The notes under the pieces: model-generated
Databases searched by the model: none
What the model was told of the DNA's origin: nothing
Seen by the model: the letters and a program-made list of their open reading frames with translations, nothing else
Assembly: GCA_964482225.1 (NCBI GenBank)
Contig: CAYZWT010000006.1
Coordinates: 62,001-126,000 of the forward strand
From: UBA1429 sp964482225
GTDB taxonomy: Bacteria > Chloroflexota > Anaerolineae > UBA1429
Direction: 5' to 3'
Length of the DNA stretch: 64,000 nucleotides
In this document: positions 32,422-40,417 of the stretch, piece by piece
How positions within the stretch are numbered: the first letter of the stretch is position 1
How the letters are laid out: every line of letters starts with the position of its first letter
Position numbers and translations under genes: made by a program

Positions 32422-33654
32422 CTATAAGCCGGGGTGCACCATGCCGGCCCGCACCTGCCAGACCTGCGCCCGCTCCAGAAAGGTCGGGCCAAAGCCCTCC
32501 TCCGAGGTCGCGGTCACCAGCACCTGTTGCGCCTCGCCGATGGCCTCCAACAAGTATTGGCCGCGCCGCCGGTCCAGCTCCGAGAGCACGTCATCCAGCA
32601 GCAGGATGGGCATCTCGCCCACCTGGCGCTGCATCAGGGCCACCTCGGCCAACTTGAGGGCCAGGGCCGCCGTGCGCTGCTGGCCCCGCGAGCCATAGAC
32701 AGTGGCATCAAAGCCATTGATCACAAAGCGCATGTCGTCGCGGTGGGGGCCGGTGAGGGTCACACCGCGCGCGATCTCGTCGCGCTGGCCGCGCTGCAGA
32801 GCGCCCGCAAGCTGCTCTTCCAGCCGCTCCAGGGTGCCGCCCTCGGGCGCGCCGCCGCGCCATTCCTGTGCAGGATCGCACAGGGCCGCCTCGATCGCCC
32901 GCATGTCGTCTCCCTGGCCCAGGGTATGCTCGTAGCGCAGCGTCAGCTCCTCCAGCGCGCCGGTGAGGGCGCTCTGGATCTGGCGGGTATCGCGGGCCAG
33001 CCGGTCAATGGCCCACAGGCGCCGCGCCACCACATAGGCGCCCAAGCGGGCCACCTGCTCATCCCAATAGGCCAGCTCTTTGGCGCGCGCCGCCCCCTCG
33101 CGGATCTGGCGCAACAGGGCGTTGCGTTGGGTCACCACCCGGTTGTAGCGCGAGAGCGACCGGCAATAGTGCTCGTCTATCTGGCAGAGGGTGATATCCA
33201 AGTAGCGCCGCCGCTCGCCGGGCGAGCCGGAGACCAGGACGATATCCTCGGGCAGGAACAGCACCACGTTCAGCTTGCCCACGATATCCATCGCGCGCCG
33301 GTTGACGCCGTTGTAGCGCAACTGCCGCCGAAAGACCGTACCGTTCGCGCCATTGGCCTCGCCCGGCTCTTGCACCAGCGAGGCCTCGATGGCGTGCTCC
33401 TCTCCTGCGCGCACAAAGCGCAGCGCCAGTTGCGCGTTGGGGATCACGTCCTCCTGGAGCGATTCCCAGCGGATCAGCTCCCGATCCTGCGAGGCCAGAG
33501 GCGAGCGGGTGGTGGCCAGGTAATAGATGGCCTCCAGCAGGTTGGTCTTGCCCTGGGCGTTATCCCCCTGCAGCAGGTGAATGCGCGCCGAGAGATCCAA
33601 CTCCAGGCGCGCATAGTTGCGATAGTTGAGCAGTTCCAGGTGACAGATGTACAT
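32422..33654 (-). CDS. recF: DNA replication and repair protein RecF
   Basis: A 410-residue SMC-like ATPase that helps load RecA on gapped DNA. It begins HLELLNYRNYARLEL, has Walker A GDNAQGKTNLLEAIYYL at 30-46, the signature VYGSRGQQRTAALALKLAE near residue 318 and Walker B ILLLDDVLSELDRRR near 347. It starts 8 bases after dnaN, the usual dnaN-recF arrangement. Confidence 0.93.
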   Translation of the reverse strand: MYICHLELLNYRNYARLELDLSARIHLLQGDNAQGKTNLLEAIYYLATTRSPLASQDRELIRWESLQEDVIPNAQLALRFVRAGEEHAIEASLVQEPGEANGANGTVFRRQLRYNGVNRRAMDIVGKLNVVLFLPEDIVLVSGSPGERRRYLDITLCQIDEHYCRSLSRYNRVVTQRNALLRQIREGAARAKELAYWDEQVARLGAYVVARRLWAIDRLARDTRQIQSALTGALEELTLRYEHTLGQGDDMRAIEAALCDPAQEWRGGAPEGGTLERLEEQLAGALQRGQRDEIARGVTLTGPHRDDMRFVINGFDATVYGSRGQQRTAALALKLAEVALMQRQVGEMPILLLDDVLSELDRRRGQYLLEAIGEAQQVLVTATSEEGFGPTFLERAQVWQVRAGMVHPGL

Positions 33655-33662
33655 GCCGCCGG

Positions 33663-34793
33663 CTAACGGGCCACCTGCATGGGCATGATGATATGCACAA
33701 ACTCGGGGCCGCCCACAGGCCGCAGCACGCCGGGGCTGGATGGATCGCGGGTCTCCAGGGCGACCTCGGCGGTATCTATGGCGCCGAGGGCCTCTTGCAG
33801 ATAGCGCGCGTTAAAGGCGATCTCGATGGATTGGCCGGTAACGCGGCAATCCAGCTCGCTCACATTGTCGCCATATTCCGACGAGGTAGCGGCGATGATG
33901 AGCCGCCCCAGCCCCTCTTCGCCGTTGGGCACCACCTGCAAGTGGCAAATGTTCGCCGCATCGCGGGCAAAGATGGCCGCCATGCGCACCGCCTTGAGCA
34001 GATCCGCCGTGCCTGCCACGGTGCGCGTGTTGTGCTTGGTGGGGATGATCTGCTTGTAATCGGGAAAAGTGCCTTCCACAAGCTGCGAGACCAGCTCGGC
34101 CGATTCCAACCGGAAAAAGATCTGGTTGCGGTTGGGAGAGACGAGCACCTGCACCAGCTCTTCCTCGCCCACGATGCGCCGCAGCTCTTGCAGCGCCCGC
34201 GCGGGCACGATGACGCTGATCTGCTTTTCGGGGCCGTGGGTCAACGGCATCGAACTGACCGAGAGGCGGTAGCTATCCGCCGCCGCAAAGGTAAACTGCT
34301 CCGCGCCCAGCTCGGCCAGCACGCCCGTCAGCACGGGACGGCTCTCATCGGTGGCGGCGGCAAAGGCCACGCGGTCAATCATCTGGCGCAGGCTATCGGC
34401 CTGGATCTGGATCGGGTCGCTATCCTCGGGGATCAGGATCAGGGGGAACTCTTGGGCATCAATGCCCTTGATGTTGGCCTCAAAGCGGCCACATTTGATG
34501 TTCAGGGTCTGGGTGCGCGCGATCAACTCCAGATCCACCCGCTCGGGCGGCAGCGAGTTGATGAAATCGGCCAGCAGGCGGGCCGGGATGGTGGTGGCGC
34601 CCTCACGCTCGACCTTGGCCCCCACGCGGCAGTTGATCCCGATCTCCAGGTTGGTGGCCGAGAGCTTGAGCCGGGATTCCTCGGTGGAGATCAGGATGTT
34701 CGAGAGCACGGGCAGCGTGCTGCGCGTTGCCACGGCGCGGCCCACTACGGATAGCCCGCGGGCCAGGTTCTCTTGCATACAGGAGATTTTCAT
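33663..34793 (-). CDS. dnaN: DNA polymerase III beta subunit (sliding clamp)
   Basis: A 376-residue clamp with three repeats of the clamp fold. Recognisable parts are MKISCMQENLARGLSVVGRAV at the start, ATNLEIGI near residue 46, the FAAADSYRLSV block near 170 and the C-terminal HIIMPMQV that contributes to the partner-binding pocket. It has a strong promoter (34826-34854) and AGGAGGG before the ATG. dnaA is not adjacent in this window. Confidence 0.94.
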   Translation of the reverse strand: MKISCMQENLARGLSVVGRAVATRSTLPVLSNILISTEESRLKLSATNLEIGINCRVGAKVEREGATTIPARLLADFINSLPPERVDLELIARTQTLNIKCGRFEANIKGIDAQEFPLILIPEDSDPIQIQADSLRQMIDRVAFAAATDESRPVLTGVLAELGAEQFTFAAADSYRLSVSSMPLTHGPEKQISVIVPARALQELRRIVGEEELVQVLVSPNRNQIFFRLESAELVSQLVEGTFPDYKQIIPTKHNTRTVAGTADLLKAVRMAAIFARDAANICHLQVVPNGEEGLGRLIIAATSSEYGDNVSELDCRVTGQSIEIAFNARYLQEALGAIDTAEVALETRDPSSPGVLRPVGGPEFVHIIMPMQVAR

Positions 34794-34825
34794 CGCGTGA
34801 CCCTCCTCGGTTCAGGACTGTGGGC

Positions 34826-34854
34826 AGTATAAAGCGGGCGCAAAAGAGCGTCAA
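34826..34854 (-). promoter_or_regulatory. Sigma70-type promoter of dnaN
   Basis: On the minus strand TTGACG (34849-34854) and TATACT (34826-34831) are separated by exactly 17 bases. Initiation near 34819 leaves a leader of about 25 bases containing AGGAGGG before the dnaN ATG. Confidence 0.75.
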
Positions 34855-34917
34855 CCTCTTGCACGGGATGGCAGCCAATGGGCCGCTGCTATACGCGGCG
34901 CCAGCCGCCAACATGGA

Positions 34918-35826
34918 TCACTTGAACACGTACACGCCATTGACGATGGGCCAGCGCTCCTGGCACTGGCGGCAGACCACCGCGTCGGCCTCCTCGATTA
35001 GCGGCTCGTGGCCGCAGGCGGGACAGCGAAAGAGCCGCTGGCGCGCCACGGGAACAGCGCCCGTCACGCCCCTGACGCTCGGAAGCGCGGCGCGCGCGCG
35101 CACGAACTGGCTGGGGGCTGGGGCCAGCGCGGCGGTAGGGCGCTGCAAGGCGGCATCCACCGCCACCAGCCAGCGGGTGGGCACGCGCCGCTTGAGGAAA
35201 CCGGTCCGCAGCAGCGAGACGGAGCGGCGGGCCTCGACCTGGAATCCGGCCTCGATCAAGCGCGCCCGCACCCAGGCGGGGTGAAAGTCATAGTGCAGCT
35301 CGGCGAATTCGTACGGCTCTTGCGCAAAGGGGTTCACGCCCCGGCCCAGCAGGTAGCGGGCGATATTCTTGAAATGGCGCTTGTTGGCGAACTCGAGCAC
35401 CAGGGCGCCCTGCGGCGTCAGGATGCGGGCCAATTGCTGCATGGCGGCGGGCACATGGGCGATGTGGTGCAGCACCCGCACCATGACGGCGGCGTCCACC
35501 GCGCCGGTGGCCAGGGGCAGGCGGTAGAGATCGGCAGCTACATAGATGAACCGCTCGTCGCCCAGTTGCTGGCGGGCGTATTCGAGCTGTGATTGGGAGT
35601 AATCCACCAGCACCACCTGGCGATAGCCCGCGTACAGGTCGGCCAGGCGGCCAAAACCGGCGCCGATATCCACCAGGCGCTCGCCCGTGGGCGGCAGCAG
35701 ACGGCGCAGGGCCACCCGTTCCACGGCGTCCTCATACTCGCGGCCCTGGCCCTGCCAGAAATCGGTGCGATAGGTGCTGGCCTCATAGTCAATGATCGGT
35801 GGTTTCGGGCCGGACGGTGCGCTCAC
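34918..35826 (-). CDS. Class I SAM-dependent methyltransferase with C-terminal zinc ribbon
   Basis: A 302-residue protein. GTG 35826 was chosen because AGGAGG lies just upstream (spacing 4); the alternative ATG 35856 (MFYVKH..) has no such site and would translate the parS-like sequence. It has motif I LVDIGAGFGRLADLY near residue 56, VVLVDYS, VMVRVLHHIAHV and LVLEFANKR, typical of methyltransferase family 11. The end carries FRCPACGHEPLIEE.. CRQCQERWPIVNGV, a Trm112-like four-Cys zinc ribbon. The substrate is unknown. Confidence 0.78.
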   Translation of the reverse strand: MSAPSGPKPPIIDYEASTYRTDFWQGQGREYEDAVERVALRRLLPPTGERLVDIGAGFGRLADLYAGYRQVVLVDYSQSQLEYARQQLGDERFIYVAADLYRLPLATGAVDAAVMVRVLHHIAHVPAAMQQLARILTPQGALVLEFANKRHFKNIARYLLGRGVNPFAQEPYEFAELHYDFHPAWVRARLIEAGFQVEARRSVSLLRTGFLKRRVPTRWLVAVDAALQRPTAALAPAPSQFVRARAALPSVRGVTGAVPVARQRLFRCPACGHEPLIEEADAVVCRQCQERWPIVNGVYVFK

Positions 35827-35839
35827 GCGGCCTCCTGAA

Positions 35840-35855
35840 TGTTTCACGTAAAACA
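35840..35855. promoter_or_regulatory. Near-consensus parS (ParB-binding) site
   Basis: TGTTTCACGTAAAACA matches the widespread bacterial parS palindrome TGTTTCACGTGAAACA at 15 of 16 positions. It lies 1 kb upstream of dnaN-recF, a region that is origin-proximal in many bacteria. ParA and ParB genes are not in the window. Confidence 0.65.
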
Positions 35856-35973
35856 TGTGGGCGGCGGCGCATCCTCGCCGCGCCGACCGGTAGGGCATTC
35901 TAACGGCGCGGCGGCGCGCTGTCAAAGGCCAGGGACAAGTGAACACGCAGATCCTTTCTGTGCGGCGCCAGCC

Positions 35974-36002
35974 TTGCGGACGCCCGGACAACTGGCTATA
36001 CT
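35974..36002 (+). promoter_or_regulatory. Promoter of the WD40 lipoprotein gene
   Basis: TTGCGG (35974-35979), a 17-base spacer and TATACT (35997-36002). It lies about 75 bases upstream of the ATG at 36078. Confidence 0.5.
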
Positions 36003-36077
36003 CGCACCGCTGTAGGGGATATACCGGTAAAGAGCCGTATTGTTGGCCCAAGGGGCCTGCCGTGGCAAGGGGAAGAG

Positions 36078-37666
36078 ATGGCACAGAAAAGGTGGCGCAT
36101 TGTCTTGGTGCTCCTTGCGCTGGCGGCAACCAGCCTTGCGTGTACTCTATTCGAGTCCATCGTAGCCAATCTCGATCCACAGCCGACGCCCACTCTCACC
36201 CCTGGCCCCACGCCTAGGCCATCGGCCACGCCCACCCGCGCGCTGCCCGCGTCCTTTGCTGCGATCGTAGAGGCCCTGGCGCCGGTGGTGGAGGGTCAGG
36301 GCGTCGCCGGGGCCGGCGCCTATCAGCCGAACCGGCCCGGCCCGCACCGGCTCGTGATCCTCGACGCTGAGGGCGCAGCCCACGGATGGAACCACCGGCT
36401 GCCGGGCGAATGGGCACCCTCGGCGCTGGAGGAGGTCGAGTTGGTCGTCCTCGTCGCAGAACGCGAGACAAGCCTGGGCTCCCAGAGCTATATCGGCGGC
36501 CCGGCCATCACGCGCTATCGCCGGCTAATGGATGTAGAGCTGCGCGAGGCGCATAGCGGACAGCTCCTCAGGCGCACTACCCTGGCGGGCTCCGATCCGG
36601 CGCCTTTCCCATTCTCCGCGCCCGTGGGCCAGACGCGCATCGTCGGCGGCCAGGTCACTTACTGGCATCTGCAACAGTGGCTGACTTGCGAGGGAGGGTT
36701 ACCCCTGGGGGTGTGCCTGGCCTGGCACATCCTGGCAGGGCATACGCAACCGGTGAACAGCGTGGCCTTTTCACCCGATGGACAGCTATTGGCCTCGGGA
36801 TCCGGGGTTCCCGCTGTGATGGATGCCGGTCCGCCCGATGATACGGTGCGGCTCTGGCAGGTGCAGACCGGCGCGCTGCTGCGCACCCTGGAGGGCCATA
36901 CGGGGCCTGTGCTCGCCGTGGCCTATGCCCCAGATGGCCAGACCCTGGCCTCCGCCTCGGGCGATGGCGCCGTGTGGCTCTGGCAAGTGGCCGACGGCGC
37001 GCACCTGCGCACCCTGGAGGGGCACACCGGGCCGGTGACCTCTGTGGCCTACGCCCCCGATGGACGGACCCTGGCGACGGGATCGGGCGATCAGACCGTG
37101 CGGCTCTGGCGCGCCCAAGATGGCGCTCTCTTGCATCCCTGGAGGGCCACAGCAATACCGTGACCGATGTGGCCTACTCGCCCGATGGGAGGTTCCTGGC
37201 TTCGGGAGCGAGCGACCATACCGCGCGGCTCTGGCAGGTGGAGGATGGCGCTCTCTTGCGTGTTCTGGAAGGGCATACGGACGAGGTGCTGAGCGTGGCT
37301 TTTGCCCCCGATGGACAGACCCTGGCGACAGGGTCGAGCGATCAGACCATCCGCTTGTGGCGCGTGGCAGATGGCGCCCTGGTCCGCTCCCTGGGCGGGT
37401 CCACAGCGCCGGTGTATAGCCTGGCCTATTCCCCTGACGGGCAAACCCTGGCCTCATCCAGCGGGATCACGGTGCAGTTATGGCGGGCCGGGGATGGCGC
37501 CCCGATCCAGGCCCTGGAAGGCCATACCATGAGCGTCAACAGCATTGCATTCTCTCCCGATGGGCAAATCCTCGCCTCTGGCAGCGGGATCTGGTTCGTC
37601 CTAGACCCGGATATGGTGGATCACAGCGTGCGGCTCTGGCGGATGGATGGCCTGGAGGGGCAATAG
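36078..37666 (+). pseudogene. WD40-repeat lipoprotein gene with a single frameshift
   Basis: From ATG 36078 (AGGGGA upstream) the product has a lipoprotein signal peptide ending ATSLAC (lipobox Cys near residue 22), a Thr/Pro linker (35-55), a domain of unknown type (about 58-215), and WD40 repeats (GHT..V.SVAFSPDG..LASGS.D.TVRLW). The frame breaks near 37136-37141: frame one ends at 37163, while the repeats continue in the other frame as LEGHSNTVTDVAYSPDG to a TAG at 37666. Restoring one C to the CCC run rejoins them. The whole would be about 530 residues with roughly seven WD40 units. It is either a recent inactivation or a sequencing error. Confidence 0.8.
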
Positions 37667-37693
37667 CGCGCCCTGCAAAACCGCGCACCCGAA

Positions 37694-37722
37694 TTGACAG
37701 CCATTCAGGTCTGTGCTATTTT
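37694..37722 (+). promoter_or_regulatory. Promoter of the aromatic amino acid operon
   Basis: Perfect TTGACA (37694-37699), a 17-base spacer and an extended -10 TGCTATTTT (hexamer 37717-37722). Transcription from about 37729 gives a leader of about 275 bases before aroH that contains a leader peptide and a terminator. Confidence 0.72.
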
Positions 37723-37750
37723 GTAGCCAATCTTTCGGGAGGCAGCCACG

Positions 37751-37909
37751 GTGCGTCACAGCACGGCCCATGAGGAGACGCTGGATCGCCATGCCAGGGT
37801 ACAAGCCCCTGGTGCTGGCTGCCCTGCCCCTTGCAGCGCTTTTGAGGCCTACTTTTATTATCCCCGCTCCATAGCGGGGATTTGCGCGCTGCACCGTAGG
37901 GAGAGCTAG
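37751..37909 (+). CDS. Leader peptide of the aromatic operon (attenuator)
   Basis: A 52-codon ORF from GTG 37751, with GGGAGG 8 bases upstream. Residues 31-37 read F-E-A-Y-F-Y-Y: five aromatic residues in seven codons (37841-37861), immediately upstream of an 8-bp hairpin (37861-37880). Regulatory leader peptides of phe/tyr operons have this pattern. When aminoacylated Phe and Tyr tRNAs are plentiful, the ribosome runs to the TAG at 37907-37909, allowing the terminator at 37941-37974 to form. Starvation would stall it at the cluster. The peptide itself need have no function. A competing frame (ATG 37770 or 37791, ending 37874) lacks the aromatic cluster and a well-placed ribosome site. Confidence 0.68.
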   Translation: MRHSTAHEETLDRHARVQAPGAGCPAPCSAFEAYFYYPRSIAGICALHRRES

Positions 37910-37974
37910 AGACCCTCCCAGAAACCCAAAAAGGTTACCCAGAGCGTGGAGCGCGGACTCTACGCTCTTTTTTT
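37885..37974 (+). terminator. Attenuator of the aromatic operon: antiterminator and intrinsic terminator
   Basis: The terminator is an 11-bp stem (37941-37951 with 37958-37968, one G-T pair) followed by T7. An alternative helix pairs CGCGCTGCAC (37885-37894) with GTGGAGCGCG (37946-37955), with one internal mismatch, and would break the left arm of the terminator. The left strand of that helix lies just before the leader peptide stop, so a ribosome reaching the stop masks it and permits termination. Confidence 0.62.
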
Positions 37975-38003
37975 ATACCCAGACCCGCCAGAAAGGATAC
38001 AAG

Positions 38004-38396
38004 ATGCCCGTACGCGGAATCCGAGGGGCCACCACCGTCGAGCTCAACCGCCGCCAAGAGATCCTGGATGCTACCCGCGCCCTGTTGCAGGAGATGGTCT
38101 TCGCTAACCAGGTCGCCGCTGATGACCTGGCCAGCGCCTATTTCACCGTGACCGGCGATCTGAACGCGGCCTTTCCCGCCGAGGCCGCCCGCCAGCTCGG
38201 CTGGCAGCACGTGCCGCTGCTCAATGGCTGCGAGATCCCCGTGCCCGGCAGCTTGCGGCGCTGTATCCGCGCGCTGCTCTGGTGGAACACCGATCTCCCG
38301 CCCACCGCCATCCGCCACATCTATCAGAACGGAGCGCAGGTGTTGCGCCCCGACCTGGCCCAAGCACCCCATTCAGAAGAGGAGAACCTATCGTGA
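38004..38396 (+). CDS. aroH: Chorismate mutase, AroH type
   Basis: A 130-residue enzyme converting chorismate to prephenate. It starts with VRGIRGATTVELN, the N-terminal active-site Arg region of the trimeric AroH (Bacillus) class, followed by SAYFTVTGDLNAAFPA and the LRRCIRALLWWNT helix. AAAGGATACAAG precedes the ATG. It is the first structural gene of the operon. The GTGA overlap at 38393-38396 couples it to the DAHP synthase gene. Confidence 0.9.
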   Translation: MPVRGIRGATTVELNRRQEILDATRALLQEMVFANQVAADDLASAYFTVTGDLNAAFPAEAARQLGWQHVPLLNGCEIPVPGSLRRCIRALLWWNTDLPPTAIRHIYQNGAQVLRPDLAQAPHSEEENLS

Positions 38397-39406
38397 TCAT
38401 CATTATGCGCAGCCACGCACCGGAAGAACAGATTCAGGCCGTTGTGGATCGGGTCCACGAGCTGGGCTTCAAGCCACACCGCTCATCTGGCGAAGAGCGC
38501 ACCATCATCGGCGTCATCGGCGACGAGCGCACCCTGCAAGAGACCATGTTCGAGATCATGGAGGGCGTGGAGCGCGTGGTGCGCGTGCTCAAGCCCTTCA
38601 AGCTTTCCAGCCGCGATTTCCATCCGGAGGATACGGTCATCGCTGTCAACGGCTGCCGCATCGGCGCGGAAAAGGTGATCGTCATGGCCGGGCCTTGCTC
38701 GGTGGAGAGCCGCGACCAGATCTTTGAGGCCGCCGAGGTGTTCAAGAAGAGCGGTGGCCATATCTTTCGCGCCGGCGCATTCAAGCCGCGCACCTCGCCC
38801 TATAGCTTTCGCGGCCTGGGCGAAAAGGGGCTCTGCCTCCTGGCCGAGGTCAAGAACGCCTTTGGGCTGGCCATTGTCACCGAGGTGATGGCCCCCGATC
38901 AGGTGCCTATGGTGGCCGGGGTGGCCGATATCCTGCAGATCGGCGCCCGCAACATGCAGAACTATAACCTGCTGGAGGCCGTGGGCCGCACCGATAGGCC
39001 CGTGCTGCTGAAACGTGGTATGATGTCCACCATGGAAGAGTTGCTCATGTCTGCCGAGTACATCATGTCCAGCGGCAACCAGCAGGTCATGCTCTGCGAA
39101 CGGGGCATCCGGACGTTCGAAACGTACACGCGCAATACCCTGGATGTCAGCGCGGTGCCGGTGCTCAAAGAGCTGACCCACCTGCCGGTGCTGGTGGATC
39201 CCAGCCATGCCTCGGGCAAGGCCGCCTGGATCAACCCGCTGTGCCGGGCCGCCGTGGCCTCGGGCGCCGATGGCCTGCTGATCGAGATGCACCCGCACCC
39301 CGAGGTGGCCCTCTCCGATGGCGGCCAGCAGCTCGCGCCGGCGGCGTTCCGCGAGATGATGGCGGACCTGCAGCGCGTCGCCGAGGCCGTGGGCCGCTCA
39401 CTGTAG
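38393..39406 (+). CDS. aroF: 3-deoxy-7-phosphoheptulonate synthase (DAHP synthase) with N-terminal ferredoxin-like domain
   Basis: A 337-residue first enzyme of the shikimate pathway (PEP plus erythrose 4-phosphate). GTG 38393 with AGGAGAA upstream is used; the longer frame overlaps aroH. Residues 1-70 are the ACT-like regulatory domain seen in Thermotoga-type enzymes, which mediates feedback by Tyr or Phe. The barrel contains VMAGPCSVES, GGHIFRAGAFKPRTSPYSFRG, RNMQNYNLL, PVLLKRGM and VDPSHASGK. Confidence 0.92.
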   Translation: MIIIMRSHAPEEQIQAVVDRVHELGFKPHRSSGEERTIIGVIGDERTLQETMFEIMEGVERVVRVLKPFKLSSRDFHPEDTVIAVNGCRIGAEKVIVMAGPCSVESRDQIFEAAEVFKKSGGHIFRAGAFKPRTSPYSFRGLGEKGLCLLAEVKNAFGLAIVTEVMAPDQVPMVAGVADILQIGARNMQNYNLLEAVGRTDRPVLLKRGMMSTMEELLMSAEYIMSSGNQQVMLCERGIRTFETYTRNTLDVSAVPVLKELTHLPVLVDPSHASGKAAWINPLCRAAVASGADGLLIEMHPHPEVALSDGGQQLAPAAFREMMADLQRVAEAVGRSL

Positions 39407-39538
39407 GGGTTGCGCGAGGGCGATACGAGTCTCGCGCCTCCAAGCGTCTGGATGCGGAGGGGACGAGGTAGGGGCACCCCTGGCGCATACCTGCGCAGGG
39501 TGCCCACAGGATGGACCTTTTTCAGAGGGAGTCGCTGT

Positions 39539-40417
39539 ATGGATTTTACCAACGCGCGGGTGGCGATCGTCGGCCTGGGCCTGATGGGGGGCTCGCTGGC
39601 GGCGGCGCTGCGCGCGCATGATGCCTGCCGCGAGGTGGTGGGCGTGGCCCGCCGCCAGAGCAGCCTCACAATGGCCACCACCCTGCGCATGATCCACCGG
39701 GGCGCCACGGACCTGCGCGAGGGCGTGGCCGGGGCCGATCTGGTGGTGCTCTGCACCCCCGTGGGCGATATCCTGGCCAGGCTCGCCGAGATCGGCCCCT
39801 GGCTCAAGCCGGGCTGCGTGGTGCTAGATGTGGGCAGCACCAAGGCCGAGATCTGCCGCGCCATGGAGCGCCTGCCCGAGGGGGTGCAGCCCATCGGCGG
39901 GCACCCCATGTGCGGCAAGGAATCCTCGGGGCTCTCGGTGGCCGAGCCCAGCCTGTACTTGGACAAGGTCTTTGTGCTGGCGCCCCTGGAGCGCACGGCC
40001 CCCGAGGCCGTGGCTCTGGCCGAGGCCCTGGTGCGCGCCGTGGGGGCGCGGCCCCTCTACCTGGAGCCCGAGCGCCATGATCGCATCGTGGCCGCCATCA
40101 GCCACCTGCCTTATCTGCTGGCGGTGAGCCTGGTTCTCGCGGCGGAGCGCCTGGCCCAGCAGGAGGATGGCCAGCAGGATGCCATGTTGTGGGCCCTGGC
40201 CGCCAGCGGGTTCGGCGATACCAGCCGCGTGGCTGCCAGCAGCATCCCGATGATGAGCGACATCCTGCGCACCAACCGGGCCGCCATTCTGGATGCGGCT
40301 CGCGCGGCCCAAGGGGAGCTGGCCCGCCTGATCGAGCTGCTGCAAGAGGACGATATAGAGGCGCTCCTGCCGCTTTTGGGCGCGGCGCGCGAGCGCCGAC
40401 GGGGGATGAACCGATGA
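39539..40417 (+). CDS. tyrA: Prephenate dehydrogenase
   Basis: A 292-residue NAD-dependent enzyme of tyrosine synthesis. It starts at ATG 39539 (GAGGGAG upstream), with the Rossmann motif VGLGLMGGSLA at 11-21. It has VLDVGSTKAEI near residue 99, the GGHPMCGKESSG active-site block near 120 with the conserved His, and the helical C-terminal domain (HDRIVAAISHLPYLLA). There is no ACT domain. The 132-base gap after aroF is the largest in the operon. It is coupled to aroA by ATGA. Confidence 0.9.
   Translation: MDFTNARVAIVGLGLMGGSLAAALRAHDACREVVGVARRQSSLTMATTLRMIHRGATDLREGVAGADLVVLCTPVGDILARLAEIGPWLKPGCVVLDVGSTKAEICRAMERLPEGVQPIGGHPMCGKESSGLSVAEPSLYLDKVFVLAPLERTAPEAVALAEALVRAVGARPLYLEPERHDRIVAAISHLPYLLAVSLVLAAERLAQQEDGQQDAMLWALAASGFGDTSRVAASSIPMMSDILRTNRAAILDAARAAQGELARLIELLQEDDIEALLPLLGAARERRRGMNR

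Noticed and set aside
34794..34917. Replication origin next to dnaN
   Set aside because: No cluster of DnaA boxes or AT-rich unwinding region, and no dnaA gene; only the parS-like site hints at origin proximity.
37770..37874. Alternative leader ORF (ATG 37770 or 37791) in the aromatic leader
   Set aside because: The ribosome site is poorly spaced and the aromatic codons are in the other frame, which has a well-placed GGGAGG.
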